NCBI GenBank assembly: GCA_016295145.1
Contig: JAEDLR010000025.1
Coordinates: 1-24,713 of the forward strand
Length of the DNA stretch: 24,713 bases
Reading direction: 5' to 3'
From: Oscillospiraceae bacterium
GTDB lineage: Bacteria > Bacillota > Clostridia > Oscillospirales > Ruminococcaceae
The notes beneath the pieces are model-generated. The model was not told where the DNA came from and searched no databases. It worked only from the letters and a program-made list of their open reading frames with translations. Positions 15,978-23,950 of this stretch are shown here, one piece after another. Positions within the stretch are counted from its first letter, which is position 1; every line of letters begins with the position of its first letter. Both the position numbers and the translations under genes were made by a program.

Positions 15978-16412
15978 TTATAGGAAATCCCGCACAGCTT
16001 TGCTGAGATGTTCTTCCTCGCTGATGAGTTTTTTTGCAATGTCCTTTGACTTTTCATCGGCAGCCTTGTATTCGTTCAAGTAGCGCGCCAGTGATTTTAC
16101 ACCCATATTGCAGCCATCCACCAGAAAATCAGCGACTGCACCATCGCAAGCATCCATGGCAAGGGAAACATTGGTTTTGAACCACTCCATGCCCTTTGCC
16201 ATCATGGCAGGCTCTTTGCCGTCATCGTGATAATCCGCAAGAAGCGTCTGCATTTCTGTCTGCAACATTTGGTGATTGTGCAAGCTTTTCTGCGCGATCT
16301 CATGAAACTTGTTGCTTTTGATATGCTTCATGGAATCTTCCAATGAGGAAATGCCCATTTTAATGCCTGCATCCGATTCCCGCAGCAGACGAATGGTATC
16401 CTGTTCGATCAT
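15978..16412 (-). CDS. Small helical, ferritin-like protein of unknown function
   Basis: 144 residues, almost entirely predicted helix, with Glu/His/Asp-rich segments (HNHQMLQTE, EEEHLSKA) spaced like the helices of a ferritin-like four-helix bundle. No complete di-iron E-x2-H set can be assigned with confidence, so metal binding is only a suggestion. I chose the ATG at 16412 (MIEQDTIRLLRES) since AAAGGA lies 9 nt upstream on this strand; an in-frame ATG at 16430 overlaps that ribosome site. It is convergent with the hydrogenase operon and divergent from the AraC-family gene, so it is not part of either transcription unit. A redox or stress role is possible but unproven. Confidence 0.65.
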   Translation of the reverse strand: MIEQDTIRLLRESDAGIKMGISSLEDSMKHIKSNKFHEIAQKSLHNHQMLQTEMQTLLADYHDDGKEPAMMAKGMEWFKTNVSLAMDACDGAVADFLVDGCNMGVKSLARYLNEYKAADEKSKDIAKKLISEEEHLSKAVRDFL

Positions 16413-16459
16413 ATATACGCATCCTTTCATATAAAATCGCCCTGCAATGCAAAGCCTAT

Positions 16460-16503
16460 CATAGGATACCCGGAATTGCAGCGGTCATGCACGGAATCCT
16501 ATG
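16460..16503. repeat. Inverted repeat upstream of the AraC gene (candidate operator)
   Basis: CATAGGAT at 16460-16467 and its exact complement ATCCTATG at 16496-16503, one base before the -35 of the regulator's promoter. The left arm is itself part of a small palindrome, CCTATCATAGG. The same octamer recurs upstream of the ABC exporter operon. Confidence 0.6.
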
Positions 16504-16504
16504 C

Positions 16505-16533
16505 TTGACAAGCTGCGGCTTTCTGCGTATAAT
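16505..16533 (+). promoter_or_regulatory. Consensus sigma-A promoter of the AraC-family gene
   Basis: TTGACA at 16505-16510, a 17-bp spacer, TATAAT at 16528-16533: a perfect consensus match. The start would be near 16540. The adjacent inverted repeat suggests that the promoter is regulated, most simply by repression since it needs no help to bind polymerase. Confidence 0.88.
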
Positions 16534-16574
16534 AACAGATATGACAGATTTTCGGCATAGGGGGTGCGTCACAA

Positions 16575-17336
16575 TTGTTTCTCATTGACCGTATGGGCTG
16601 TGGCAGCCGTCATGACGGTGATTTTGTGTTTGACCGTTCCATGGGATATGACGGCTATTTGGTCTTGTTTGTCAAGACCAAAGCCATTTTTGTGATCAAC
16701 GGGCAGCAGATCGAAACCGAACCCGAAACCTTTATTATATATGATAAGCATACGCCGCAGTGGTATCGTGCCTGTGAAGAATGCTATATCAACGATTGGA
16801 TACAGTTTTCCTGTACCGAGCAGCTTTCCTCGGAGATCCCCATAGTGTTTGATACACCACTATATATCGGGCAGAACATCAATGTATCCCAGTATTTTCA
16901 GTTGATCGCCGATTGCTACTATCGTACCAACAACAGTCAGGCAGCAGGCCATTTGATTCAGGCGATGCTTTCGGATGTGTTCTCGCGCCCCAGTCATGCG
17001 CATTTTTCGGTGGCGCATTACCGTGAATTACTGGATCTGCGCCGTAAGATCTATGCGCAGCCAACGGATGATTGGTCGGTAGATAAAATGGCAGCCATGA
17101 TGAATGTCAGTACGCCGTATCTGCATATGCTGTACAAACAAGCCTTTGGTACTACCTGTACTGCGGATGTGATACAAAGCCGTATTGAACAGGCGCAGCG
17201 CTACCTTGCCTATACAAATATGACCGTTGAAGAGATCGCGTTCAAATCAGGATATAAATCGGCAGTGCATTTTTCGAGGCAGTTCAAATCAGTAACAGGC
17301 TGCAGCCCCATACAGTGGCGAAAGGCACAATGCTGA
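16575..17336 (+). CDS. AraC-family transcriptional regulator (TTG start)
   Basis: 253 residues: an N-terminal cupin-like sensing domain (residues ~15-95) and a C-terminal pair of helix-turn-helix motifs, WSVDKMAAMMNVSTPYLHMLYKQ and MTVEEIAFKSGYKSAVHFSRQFK, ending in the typical GCSPIQWRK. I use TTG at 16575, with AGGGGG at 16559-16564 about 10 bp ahead; an ATG at 16593 is the alternative but sits too far from that site. It lies 228 bp upstream of an ABC exporter pair, on the same strand, in a common clostridial arrangement. Shared inverted repeats by both promoters suggest that it regulates itself and the exporter. The ligand is unknown. Confidence 0.9.
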   Translation: MFLIDRMGCGSRHDGDFVFDRSMGYDGYLVLFVKTKAIFVINGQQIETEPETFIIYDKHTPQWYRACEECYINDWIQFSCTEQLSSEIPIVFDTPLYIGQNINVSQYFQLIADCYYRTNNSQAAGHLIQAMLSDVFSRPSHAHFSVAHYRELLDLRRKIYAQPTDDWSVDKMAAMMNVSTPYLHMLYKQAFGTTCTADVIQSRIEQAQRYLAYTNMTVEEIAFKSGYKSAVHFSRQFKSVTGCSPIQWRKAQC

Positions 17337-17443
17337 ATCCTGTATACGATTGGTATTTTCATGGGCGACATTAACGCACTGAACAAATTATCGTTTTGCT
17401 CATTATTTCAGCGCAGTACACCATATAAAATCGAATATAAATC

Positions 17444-17478
17444 ATAGGATATGTTAAGAATATGATAGCATATCCTAT
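17444..17478. repeat. Perfect 10-bp inverted repeat upstream of the ABC exporter operon (candidate AraC operator)
   Basis: ATAGGATATG at 17444-17453 and CATATCCTAT at 17469-17478, exact complements separated by 15 bp. With the C at 17443 the left arm contains CATAGGAT, the octamer found upstream of the AraC gene. The right arm touches the -35 position of the exporter promoter, where an AraC-type activator normally binds. Confidence 0.7.
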
Positions 17479-17506
17479 TCTTTTTGCCGCAAGGATGTGC
17501 TATAAT
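17478..17506 (+). promoter_or_regulatory. Promoter of the ABC exporter operon (weak -35)
   Basis: TATAAT at 17501-17506 preceded by TGC (extended -10). The -35 position, 17478-17483 (TTCTTT), is poor. A good -10 with a bad -35 beside an operator fits activator dependence. Transcription would start near 17513, about 50 bp before the first exporter gene. Confidence 0.65.
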
Positions 17507-17564
17507 GATACCGTTTTAAAGGCAAACCGCATGACAGAAGTTCCCAAAGGGGGAGGGCAGTAGT

Positions 17565-19373
17565 ATGATTTGCAACAAAGCGTTTCCATTGCAATGGCTA
17601 TGGAAGAATCTGAAAGGGTATCGCAGCAGCTATATCATTGCGCTGGTACTTTCGGTGCTGTGTAATGTATTGTACACCGTTGTGCCGTATTTTCAGACAG
17701 AGATTATCGACACATTTATTTCCAACGAAAAAGCCACGGAGAATCTTGCATTGCACCGTGACCGGTTTCTGTGGCTGATCGCCGCAATGATTGGGTTTAC
17801 CTTTTTGCGTACCGCTATGCAATATGCCTGCAATATGTATTATGAAAAGGCATCCCAGGGCATGATCTTTAAGGTGCGCACGCATCTGTTCCGCAGAATT
17901 GAGAATCAGGATATGGCGTTTTATGACCACTATCGCACAGGCGATCTGATGACCCGACTGACGGGTGATCTGGATATGGTACGCCACATGGTCTCGTGGG
18001 TCATCAAGGGTATCGTGGAATCCATCGCCCTGTTTACTGCATCTATGGTGTTCTTTTTCACCATTGATTGGCGCACAGGTTTGTGCATTCTGGCAATCAC
18101 GCCCTTTATCTTTATCATCACCAGACTGTTTTCCAAAAAGGCCGGGCCTGCTTACCGTACCCTGCGTGAGAAGCAATCGGCACTGAATACCGCCGCACAG
18201 GAGAACATTTCGGGTAACCGCGTGGTAAAAGCCTTTGCCCGTGAAGATTTCGAGATCGAGAAATTCCATGCGCATGATGTGCAGTGCCGTGATGCGAATA
18301 TTGCTGCATCCATGAACTGGCTGCAATATCAGCCATGGATCGATTTCTTTGCAGGTGCGTTGTCGGTGGTGCTGTTGCTCTGCGGCGGCTGGTTCATGAT
18401 TCGGCAGCATCTGACCATGGGGCAGTATGTGGCGATCTCCGGACTGTTGTGGGCAGTGAGCAACCCTATGCGCAATCTGGGGCATTATGTCAACGATTGC
18501 AACCGTTTTATGGCTTCTGCAAGCAAGATCATTGAGATCTACTATGCCGCCCCCATGATCGTTGACCGTACCGATGCACCGGAAGGCGAGGCACATCTGC
18601 GCGGTGAGGTTGAATTTTCCCATGTCAGCTTTTCCATTGGCGACAAAGCAATTCTCCGAGATGTGAGTTTTCATATCCTACCCGGACAAACCGTTGCCAT
18701 CATGGGTGCAACGGGCAGCGGTAAGACCTCGCTGGTCAATCTCATTCCCCGCTTCTTTGATGCAACGGAGGGCGAGGTGCTGGTAGATGGCAAAAATGTC
18801 CGTTTGCACCGTCTGGAAAGTCTCCGCAAGAATATCAGTATTGCAACCCAGGATGTGCTGCTGTATTCCGATACCATCGACAGTAATATCGCCTTTGGTG
18901 ACAGTAGCATGGATGAGGAATATGTCAAGCGGTGTGCCAAGCTTTCCGCTGCCGATGCGTTTATCGAACAGCTTCCCGATGGCTATGATACCATTGTGGG
19001 CGAGCGCGGCGTAGGACTTTCGGGCGGTCAGAAGCAGAGAATCTCCCTTGCCCGTGCGTTGGCTGTGCGTCCTGCTGTGCTGATTCTTGACGATACAACC
19101 TCTGCGGTAGATATGGAAACCGAAGCCCATATTCAGCATAGCCTGAACGATGCGTTGGATTTCCCCTGTACCAAGATCATCATTGCGCAGCGTATTTCTT
19201 CTACCAAAAATGCCGATCAAATCATCATTTTGGAGGACGGCGTGGTAGCGGATATCGGCACCCATGAAGAACTCATCAGTCGTGACGGGTATTATCGCGA
19301 GATCTACGAACTGCAAAGCGGTATTCACTGTGCACAGGAAAACGGAAAGGAGGCATCCCATGACGCGCAATAA
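17565..19373 (+). CDS. ABC exporter half-transporter with degenerate ATPase site
   Basis: 602 residues: an N-terminal six-helix transmembrane domain (about 20-320) and a C-terminal nucleotide-binding domain with Walker A GATGSGKTS (from Gly381), signature LSGGQ (Ser486) and Walker B LILDDTTSAVD. The catalytic Glu after Walker B is Asp510, and the switch histidine is Gln542 (IIIAQRIS). This pattern marks the non-hydrolysing partner in heterodimeric exporters such as TM287/288 and BmrCD. A partner with intact residues follows, overlapping by 14 bp, so the two form one transporter. It likely exports a peptide, drug or lipid; the cargo is not evident. Expression is probably set by the upstream AraC-family protein. 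Confidence 0.93.
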   Translation: MICNKAFPLQWLWKNLKGYRSSYIIALVLSVLCNVLYTVVPYFQTEIIDTFISNEKATENLALHRDRFLWLIAAMIGFTFLRTAMQYACNMYYEKASQGMIFKVRTHLFRRIENQDMAFYDHYRTGDLMTRLTGDLDMVRHMVSWVIKGIVESIALFTASMVFFFTIDWRTGLCILAITPFIFIITRLFSKKAGPAYRTLREKQSALNTAAQENISGNRVVKAFAREDFEIEKFHAHDVQCRDANIAASMNWLQYQPWIDFFAGALSVVLLLCGGWFMIRQHLTMGQYVAISGLLWAVSNPMRNLGHYVNDCNRFMASASKIIEIYYAAPMIVDRTDAPEGEAHLRGEVEFSHVSFSIGDKAILRDVSFHILPGQTVAIMGATGSGKTSLVNLIPRFFDATEGEVLVDGKNVRLHRLESLRKNISIATQDVLLYSDTIDSNIAFGDSSMDEEYVKRCAKLSAADAFIEQLPDGYDTIVGERGVGLSGGQKQRISLARALAVRPAVLILDDTTSAVDMETEAHIQHSLNDALDFPCTKIIIAQRISSTKNADQIIILEDGVVADIGTHEELISRDGYYREIYELQSGIHCAQENGKEASHDAQ

Positions 19374-21129
19374 ATATGATGTGGATGAAGTGCTGGAAAC
19401 TCCATTTGATTTTACCCATCTCAAGCGTTCGTTTGTGTACATTCAGCGGTACAGCGGAAAAATGCTGCTTGCACTGCTGCTGAGTGTGGTTTCTGCCATT
19501 GCAGGGCTGATCGGCCCGCTGATTACGCGCCATGCACTGGATGTGACCATTCCCGAAAAGAACGGCAGGCAGTTGATTCTGCTTGCGCTGTTGCTGTTGC
19601 TGTGTACGGGTTTCAGTGTGGTGCTTTCCACCATTCGTTCGCGGATTCTTACAGTGGTGGGGCAGCATATTATCTTTGATATCCGCGAGGATCTGTTTGC
19701 ACATCTGCAGAAGCTACCTTTTTCATATTATGATGACCGTCCTCACGGCAAGATCCTGATTCGCGTGATCAACTATGTCAACAGTGTGTCCGATATGCTC
19801 TCCAACGGTATCATCAATTTCGTCATGGAGATCCTGAATATGGTGTTCATCCTGGTTTTCATGCTGATCGTCGATGTGCGCCTGACGCTGGTCGCGCTAT
19901 CGGGTCTTCCGTTGTTCATGCTGGTGATGTTTTCCATTAAAAAGCATCAGCGCAGGGCATGGCAGGATGTATCCAATAAAAGCTCCAATATGAACGCTTA
20001 TTTGCAGGAGAATATTGTCGGCGCGAGAATCACGCAGGTGTTTCACCGTGAGGAGGAGAACGCCGAGATTTATGACCGCCTGAATGAGCGTTACCGGAAA
20101 AGCTGGATGCACGCCGTGGTGTTTTCCAATCTTGTGTGGCCCGTTACAGATAATATCTCCACATTGGTGCGTGCCGCCCTGTTTATTGTGGGGCTGCTTG
20201 TGCTGGATCCTGCAACGGTTTCTCTGGGCGTGCTTGCTGCCATGACAGGCTATGCATCGTGCTTCTGGCAGCCAATTATGAACCTTTCCAATATCATGAA
20301 CAACTTCATCAACAATATTGCGTATCTGGAGCGCATTTTTGAAACACTGGATGAGCCTGTGACCGTGGAAGATGATCCCGATGCAAAGCCCATGGGTGAT
20401 ATCATAGGGCAGGTCAGCTTCCGCGATGTGACCTTTGGATATGAGGAGAATGTTCCCGTGCTGGAGCATATTTCTTTCGATGTCGGGGCAGGGCAGAGCG
20501 TGGCTCTGGTTGGTGCGACAGGTGCAGGCAAATCTACGATCGTGTCATTGCTTTCCAGATTCTATAATCTGAATGACGGCGCCATTCTGATTGACGGTAC
20601 TGATATTTCCACCGTGACTTTGCGCTCGCTGCGTTCCCATATGGGTATTATGCTGCAAGATAGCTTTATCTTCAGCGGAACCATCATGGATAATATCCGT
20701 TATGGCAAGCTGGATGCCACGGATGAAGAAGTGATTGCAGCTGCAAAAACGGTCTATGCAGACGGCTTTATCAGTGAAATGGAGGATGGCTATTACACGC
20801 AGGTCAATGAGCGCGGCTCCAAGCTGTCAGGCGGCGAAAAACAGCTTATCAGTTTTGCCAGAACCGTTCTCAGCGACCCCAAGATCTTGATCCTCGATGA
20901 GGCAACCTCGTCTATTGATGCCCGTACTGAGGCGTTGCTGCAAAAGGGTATTGCGGGACTGCTCAAGGGCAGAACCTCTTTTATCATTGCCCACAGACTG
21001 TCTACCATCCGCAACTGTGATCGGATTATGTACATTGGAGAAAAGGGCATTCTGGAAAGCGGCAGCCATGAAGAACTGATGGCGAAAAAAGGGTGGTACT
21101 ATCAACTGTATACTTCGCAATCTACATAA
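19360..21129 (+). CDS. ABC exporter half-transporter with canonical ATPase site
   Basis: 589 residues: transmembrane domain (about 30-320) and nucleotide-binding domain with Walker A GATGAGKST, signature LSGGEKQL, Walker B LILDEATSSID with catalytic Glu514, and switch His545 (IIAHRLST). It carries the working Walker A/B side of the heterodimer, using the LSGGQ of its partner; its own signature (LSGGEKQL) would face the partner's degenerate site. The ATG at 19360 follows GGAAAGGAGG directly; a longer in-frame reading from 19264 would lie within the partner gene. It is the last gene of the operon, followed by a terminator 12 bp after the stop. Confidence 0.94.
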   Translation: MTRNKYDVDEVLETPFDFTHLKRSFVYIQRYSGKMLLALLLSVVSAIAGLIGPLITRHALDVTIPEKNGRQLILLALLLLLCTGFSVVLSTIRSRILTVVGQHIIFDIREDLFAHLQKLPFSYYDDRPHGKILIRVINYVNSVSDMLSNGIINFVMEILNMVFILVFMLIVDVRLTLVALSGLPLFMLVMFSIKKHQRRAWQDVSNKSSNMNAYLQENIVGARITQVFHREEENAEIYDRLNERYRKSWMHAVVFSNLVWPVTDNISTLVRAALFIVGLLVLDPATVSLGVLAAMTGYASCFWQPIMNLSNIMNNFINNIAYLERIFETLDEPVTVEDDPDAKPMGDIIGQVSFRDVTFGYEENVPVLEHISFDVGAGQSVALVGATGAGKSTIVSLLSRFYNLNDGAILIDGTDISTVTLRSLRSHMGIMLQDSFIFSGTIMDNIRYGKLDATDEEVIAAAKTVYADGFISEMEDGYYTQVNERGSKLSGGEKQLISFARTVLSDPKILILDEATSSIDARTEALLQKGIAGLLKGRTSFIIAHRLSTIRNCDRIMYIGEKGILESGSHEELMAKKGWYYQLYTSQST

Positions 21130-21141
21130 ACACGGGTGTGT

Positions 21142-21177
21142 AAATTGTCCCCTTGTATTGCCAAGGGGGCAATTTTT
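21142..21177 (+). terminator. Intrinsic terminator after the ABC exporter operon
   Basis: AAATTG-T-CCCCTTG (21142-21155) pairs with CAAGGGG-G-CAATTT (21162-21175), with one T-G wobble and a 6-nt loop. A T run ends at 21177. It isolates the exporter operon from uvrB. Confidence 0.9.
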
Positions 21178-21183
21178 ATCCAC

Positions 21184-21212
21184 TTGCAATGACAGGAAAA
21201 ATGGTGTATAAT
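21184..21212 (+). promoter_or_regulatory. Sigma-A promoter of uvrB
   Basis: TTGCAA at 21184-21189, 17-bp spacer, TATAAT at 21207-21212. Transcription would start at about 21219, which excludes the in-frame ATG at 21217 as the uvrB start. Confidence 0.8.
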
Positions 21213-21219
21213 ATATATG

Positions 21220-21233
21220 CGAACTTTGATTCG
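21220..21233. promoter_or_regulatory. Possible LexA (SOS) box
   Basis: CGAACTTTGATTCG is one base away from the palindrome CGAACnnnnGTTCG found in Gram-positive LexA operators. It lies at about +1 to +14 of uvrB, a typical SOS gene. The half-site mismatch (ATTCG for GTTCG) keeps this tentative. Confidence 0.45.
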
Positions 21234-21241
21234 GAGAGGAG
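21233..21241 (+). promoter_or_regulatory. Ribosome binding site deciding the uvrB GTG start
   Basis: GGAGAGGAG ends 8 bp before GTG 21250. The upstream ATG at 21217 lies before this site and at the edge of the predicted transcript. Confidence 0.8.
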
Positions 21242-21249
21242 CCTTCCCC

Positions 21250-23214
21250 GTGAAAGAACAGAAATTCCGTCTGCACGCCCCCTATGCACCGGCAGGCGAC
21301 CAACCCCGTGCCATTCAGGATCTGATAGATGGCTTTGAGCAGGGCAATCAGGAACAGATATTGTTGGGCGTGACAGGCTCAGGCAAAACCTTTACCATGG
21401 CAAATGTCATTGCAGCGCGCAACAAGCCCACACTGGTGCTTGCCCACAACAAGACCCTGGCGGCCCAGCTTTGCAGTGAGTTCAAGGAGTTTTTTCCCGA
21501 AAATGCCGTGGAATATTTCGTATCCTACTACGATTACTATCAGCCCGAAGCCTATATTCCCAGTACCGACAGCTATATTGAAAAGGACTCCTCCATCAAC
21601 AATGAGATTGACCGTTTGCGCCACTCTGCGACTATGGCACTGGCAGAGCGCAACGATGTGATTATTGTTTCTTCGGTTTCCTGCATCTACTCGCTGGGTG
21701 CTCCCGAGGAGTACCGCCACATGACCATTTCCATGCGTCCGGGTATGGAACTTTCCCGTGAGGATCTGATTGCCTCTTTGGTGGCGATTCAGTATCAACG
21801 CAACGATATTGCCATGGAGCGTGGCACCTTTCGTGTGCATGGCGATGTGGTGGATATCTGCCCTGTGCATTCCACTGAAATCGCCGTGCGTATCGAGTTT
21901 TTCGGTGATGAGATCGACCGCATTGCCGAGATTGAGATCGTCACCGGCGAGGTAAAGTCGGTTTTGCAGCATACCGTGATTTTCCCAGCAAGCCATTATG
22001 TTGTCTCCGGGGATAAGCTGGAGGCAGCCATTGCCGAATTGCAGGAGGAACTGACACAGAGAGTCGCATTTTTTGAGTCGGAAAACAAGCTGATCGAAGC
22101 ACAGCGCATTGCGCAGCGTACCAATTATGATATCGAGATGCTTCGTGAGATCGGTTTTTGCAGCGGCATTGAGAACTATTCCCGGGTGCTTTCCCGCCGT
22201 GAGCCGGGTGCAAAGCCGCAAACGCTCCTTGACCATTTTCCTGATGATTTTTTGCTGATTGTCGATGAATCCCATGTTACGCTACCGCAGGTGGGCGGTA
22301 TGTATGCAGGCGACCGTGCCCGCAAGCAGACCCTTGTGGATTACGGCTTCCGTTTACCCAGTGCCTTTGATAACCGACCGCTGAATTACGGTGAGTTCAC
22401 AGAGCGCATCCGCGAAGCGATGTATGTAAGTGCAACGCCCGGTAAGTTGGAAAAAGAACGCACCGATATCATTGTGGAGCAGCTCATCCGTCCTACGGGT
22501 CTGTTGGATCCGCCAGTTACTGTCAAACCGGTAGAAGGACAGATCGAGGACTTGCTGTCGCAGATTCATCAGCGTGTGGAGCGTAATGAGCGTGTGCTTG
22601 TAACAACGCTGACGAAAAAAATGGCGGAGGATCTGACTGCCTATTTGCAGAATATGCAGGTGAAGGTGCGGTATCTGCACCATGATGTGGATACCATAGA
22701 GCGTATGGAACTGCTGCGTGATCTGCGCATGGGTGAATTTGATGTGCTGGTAGGCATTAACCTGCTTCGTGAGGGCCTGGATCTGCCCGAAGTATCGCTG
22801 GTAGCGATTCTGGATGCGGATAAAGAGGGCTTTTTGCGTTCTGAGACTTCTTTGGTGCAGACCATAGGCCGCGCTGCCCGTAATGCAGGGGGTGAGGTCA
22901 TCATGTATGCTGATACCGTAACTGGAAGCATGGAGCGTGCGATTCTGGAAACGGAACGTCGCCGCAGTATTCAGATGGCATTTAACGAAAAGCACGGCAT
23001 CGTGCCGAAAACCATTGTGAAGGATATCCGCGATGTCCTGGAGATCTCTACCAAGGAAAAGACCGAAGAGGCAGTCGCAAAGCAGATGAGTCGTCAGGAA
23101 AAGGAAGATCTGATCAAACAGTTGACAGCCCAGATGAAGGAGGCGGCCAAGCTGCTTGAATTTGAACACGCCGCTTATCTCCGCGATAAGATTAAGGCTC
23201 TGCGCGGTGAATAG
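21250..23214 (+). CDS. uvrB: Excinuclease ABC subunit UvrB (GTG start)
   Basis: 654 residues, the normal UvrB length. Motifs in order: Walker A GVTGSGKTFT, the damage-probing beta-hairpin region starting YYDYYQPEAYIPSTDSYIEK, LLIVDESH (DEAD-like box), the C-terminal helicase block QTIGRAARNAGG, and a final UVR motif (about residues 620-653) that contacts UvrA or UvrC. UvrB is loaded on damaged DNA by UvrA and holds the pre-incision complex for UvrC in the cytoplasm. The GTG at 21250 is set by the ribosome site and promoter position. It is followed by a small membrane-protein gene and uvrA, so the familiar uvrB-uvrA pairing is kept with one gene in between. Confidence 0.97.
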   Translation: MKEQKFRLHAPYAPAGDQPRAIQDLIDGFEQGNQEQILLGVTGSGKTFTMANVIAARNKPTLVLAHNKTLAAQLCSEFKEFFPENAVEYFVSYYDYYQPEAYIPSTDSYIEKDSSINNEIDRLRHSATMALAERNDVIIVSSVSCIYSLGAPEEYRHMTISMRPGMELSREDLIASLVAIQYQRNDIAMERGTFRVHGDVVDICPVHSTEIAVRIEFFGDEIDRIAEIEIVTGEVKSVLQHTVIFPASHYVVSGDKLEAAIAELQEELTQRVAFFESENKLIEAQRIAQRTNYDIEMLREIGFCSGIENYSRVLSRREPGAKPQTLLDHFPDDFLLIVDESHVTLPQVGGMYAGDRARKQTLVDYGFRLPSAFDNRPLNYGEFTERIREAMYVSATPGKLEKERTDIIVEQLIRPTGLLDPPVTVKPVEGQIEDLLSQIHQRVERNERVLVTTLTKKMAEDLTAYLQNMQVKVRYLHHDVDTIERMELLRDLRMGEFDVLVGINLLREGLDLPEVSLVAILDADKEGFLRSETSLVQTIGRAARNAGGEVIMYADTVTGSMERAILETERRRSIQMAFNEKHGIVPKTIVKDIRDVLEISTKEKTEEAVAKQMSRQEKEDLIKQLTAQMKEAAKLLEFEHAAYLRDKIKALRGE

Positions 23215-23228
23215 AAAGGAAGGTCGTT

Positions 23229-23864
23229 ATGGCATTTATGGGAGTCATGGCATTTGTCATGATTATGCTGATCATTGGCGTGATGGTCTTGATCGCTTCC
23301 GTGGTCATATTGTTGGTTTCATGGAGCAAATACAAAAAGAATTACGCACTGGAGCAACGGATGAAATCCGCAGCACCTGCAGTGGGAACGATCATGGATT
23401 GCCGCCAGTTACACGGCAGCGGCAAGGTCAGCCCAACGGGTAAGGTGAAGAACTATCAAAGCAATGCCTATGCCTTTTTGTACGAGTTTTCCGTGGCATA
23501 TCCATGCAGTGACGGGATGCAGCATATTGCGTTTTTTGGTTTGCGATGCAAAACACCGCTGCCTTTTCAGATTGCAGATTCGGTTTCTGTGCGAATGTTT
23601 CCGCAGCCGTTGCAGCCAATCCCACAATGGGTAATGGACGAAAACCGTACCGTGGAAGGCTATCTGCCCAAGACGGTTTATTACAATGGGTGGCAGGGTG
23701 TGCCGGTGGATGAAACCGCAACCGTAATGTTGGAAGCGGATTATGAAAACCTGCAAAAGCGCTTTCGTAGAAAACGGCGCGTTGCATTTGTGTTCCTTAT
23801 GATTTGTTTGGTGCTACTGATTTATATTGCGGTAACGTTGGGAACCGTTTTCATTACCTCGTGA
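23229..23864 (+). CDS. Two-helix membrane protein of unknown function (DUF3592-like)
   Basis: 211 residues. A hydrophobic helix at about residues 5-32 and another at about 185-207, each next to basic residues (SKYKKNY; RFRRKRR), enclose a soluble domain of some 150 residues. The domain begins AAPAVGTIMDC and includes a tyrosine-rich YAFLYEFSVAY strand and a proline-rich PQPLQPIPQW stretch. The layout resembles DUF3592-type membrane proteins; no enzymatic motif is seen. The AAAGGAAGG ribosome site fits the ATG. It starts 14 bp after uvrB and so is probably co-transcribed with it, though a link with DNA repair is not evident. Confidence 0.75.
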   Translation: MAFMGVMAFVMIMLIIGVMVLIASVVILLVSWSKYKKNYALEQRMKSAAPAVGTIMDCRQLHGSGKVSPTGKVKNYQSNAYAFLYEFSVAYPCSDGMQHIAFFGLRCKTPLPFQIADSVSVRMFPQPLQPIPQWVMDENRTVEGYLPKTVYYNGWQGVPVDETATVMLEADYENLQKRFRRKRRVAFVFLMICLVLLIYIAVTLGTVFITS

Positions 23865-23950
23865 ACGAATCGTTGGGATTCTGTGCGCTGCGCAATCAGG
23901 TTTTACATAGCGTTTGTTTGTGAAACACAGAAAGGAAGCAGTTTCAATTT

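Noticed and set aside
17598..18674. Minus-strand open frame of 358 codons opposite the first ABC exporter gene
   Set aside because: Complementary shadow of a well-supported ABC transporter; no domain and no convincing ribosome site.
23864..23874. Palindrome AACGAATCGTT upstream of uvrA as a LexA box
   Set aside because: The half-site spacing is wrong for CGAACn4GTTCG and it overlaps the stop codon of the previous gene.
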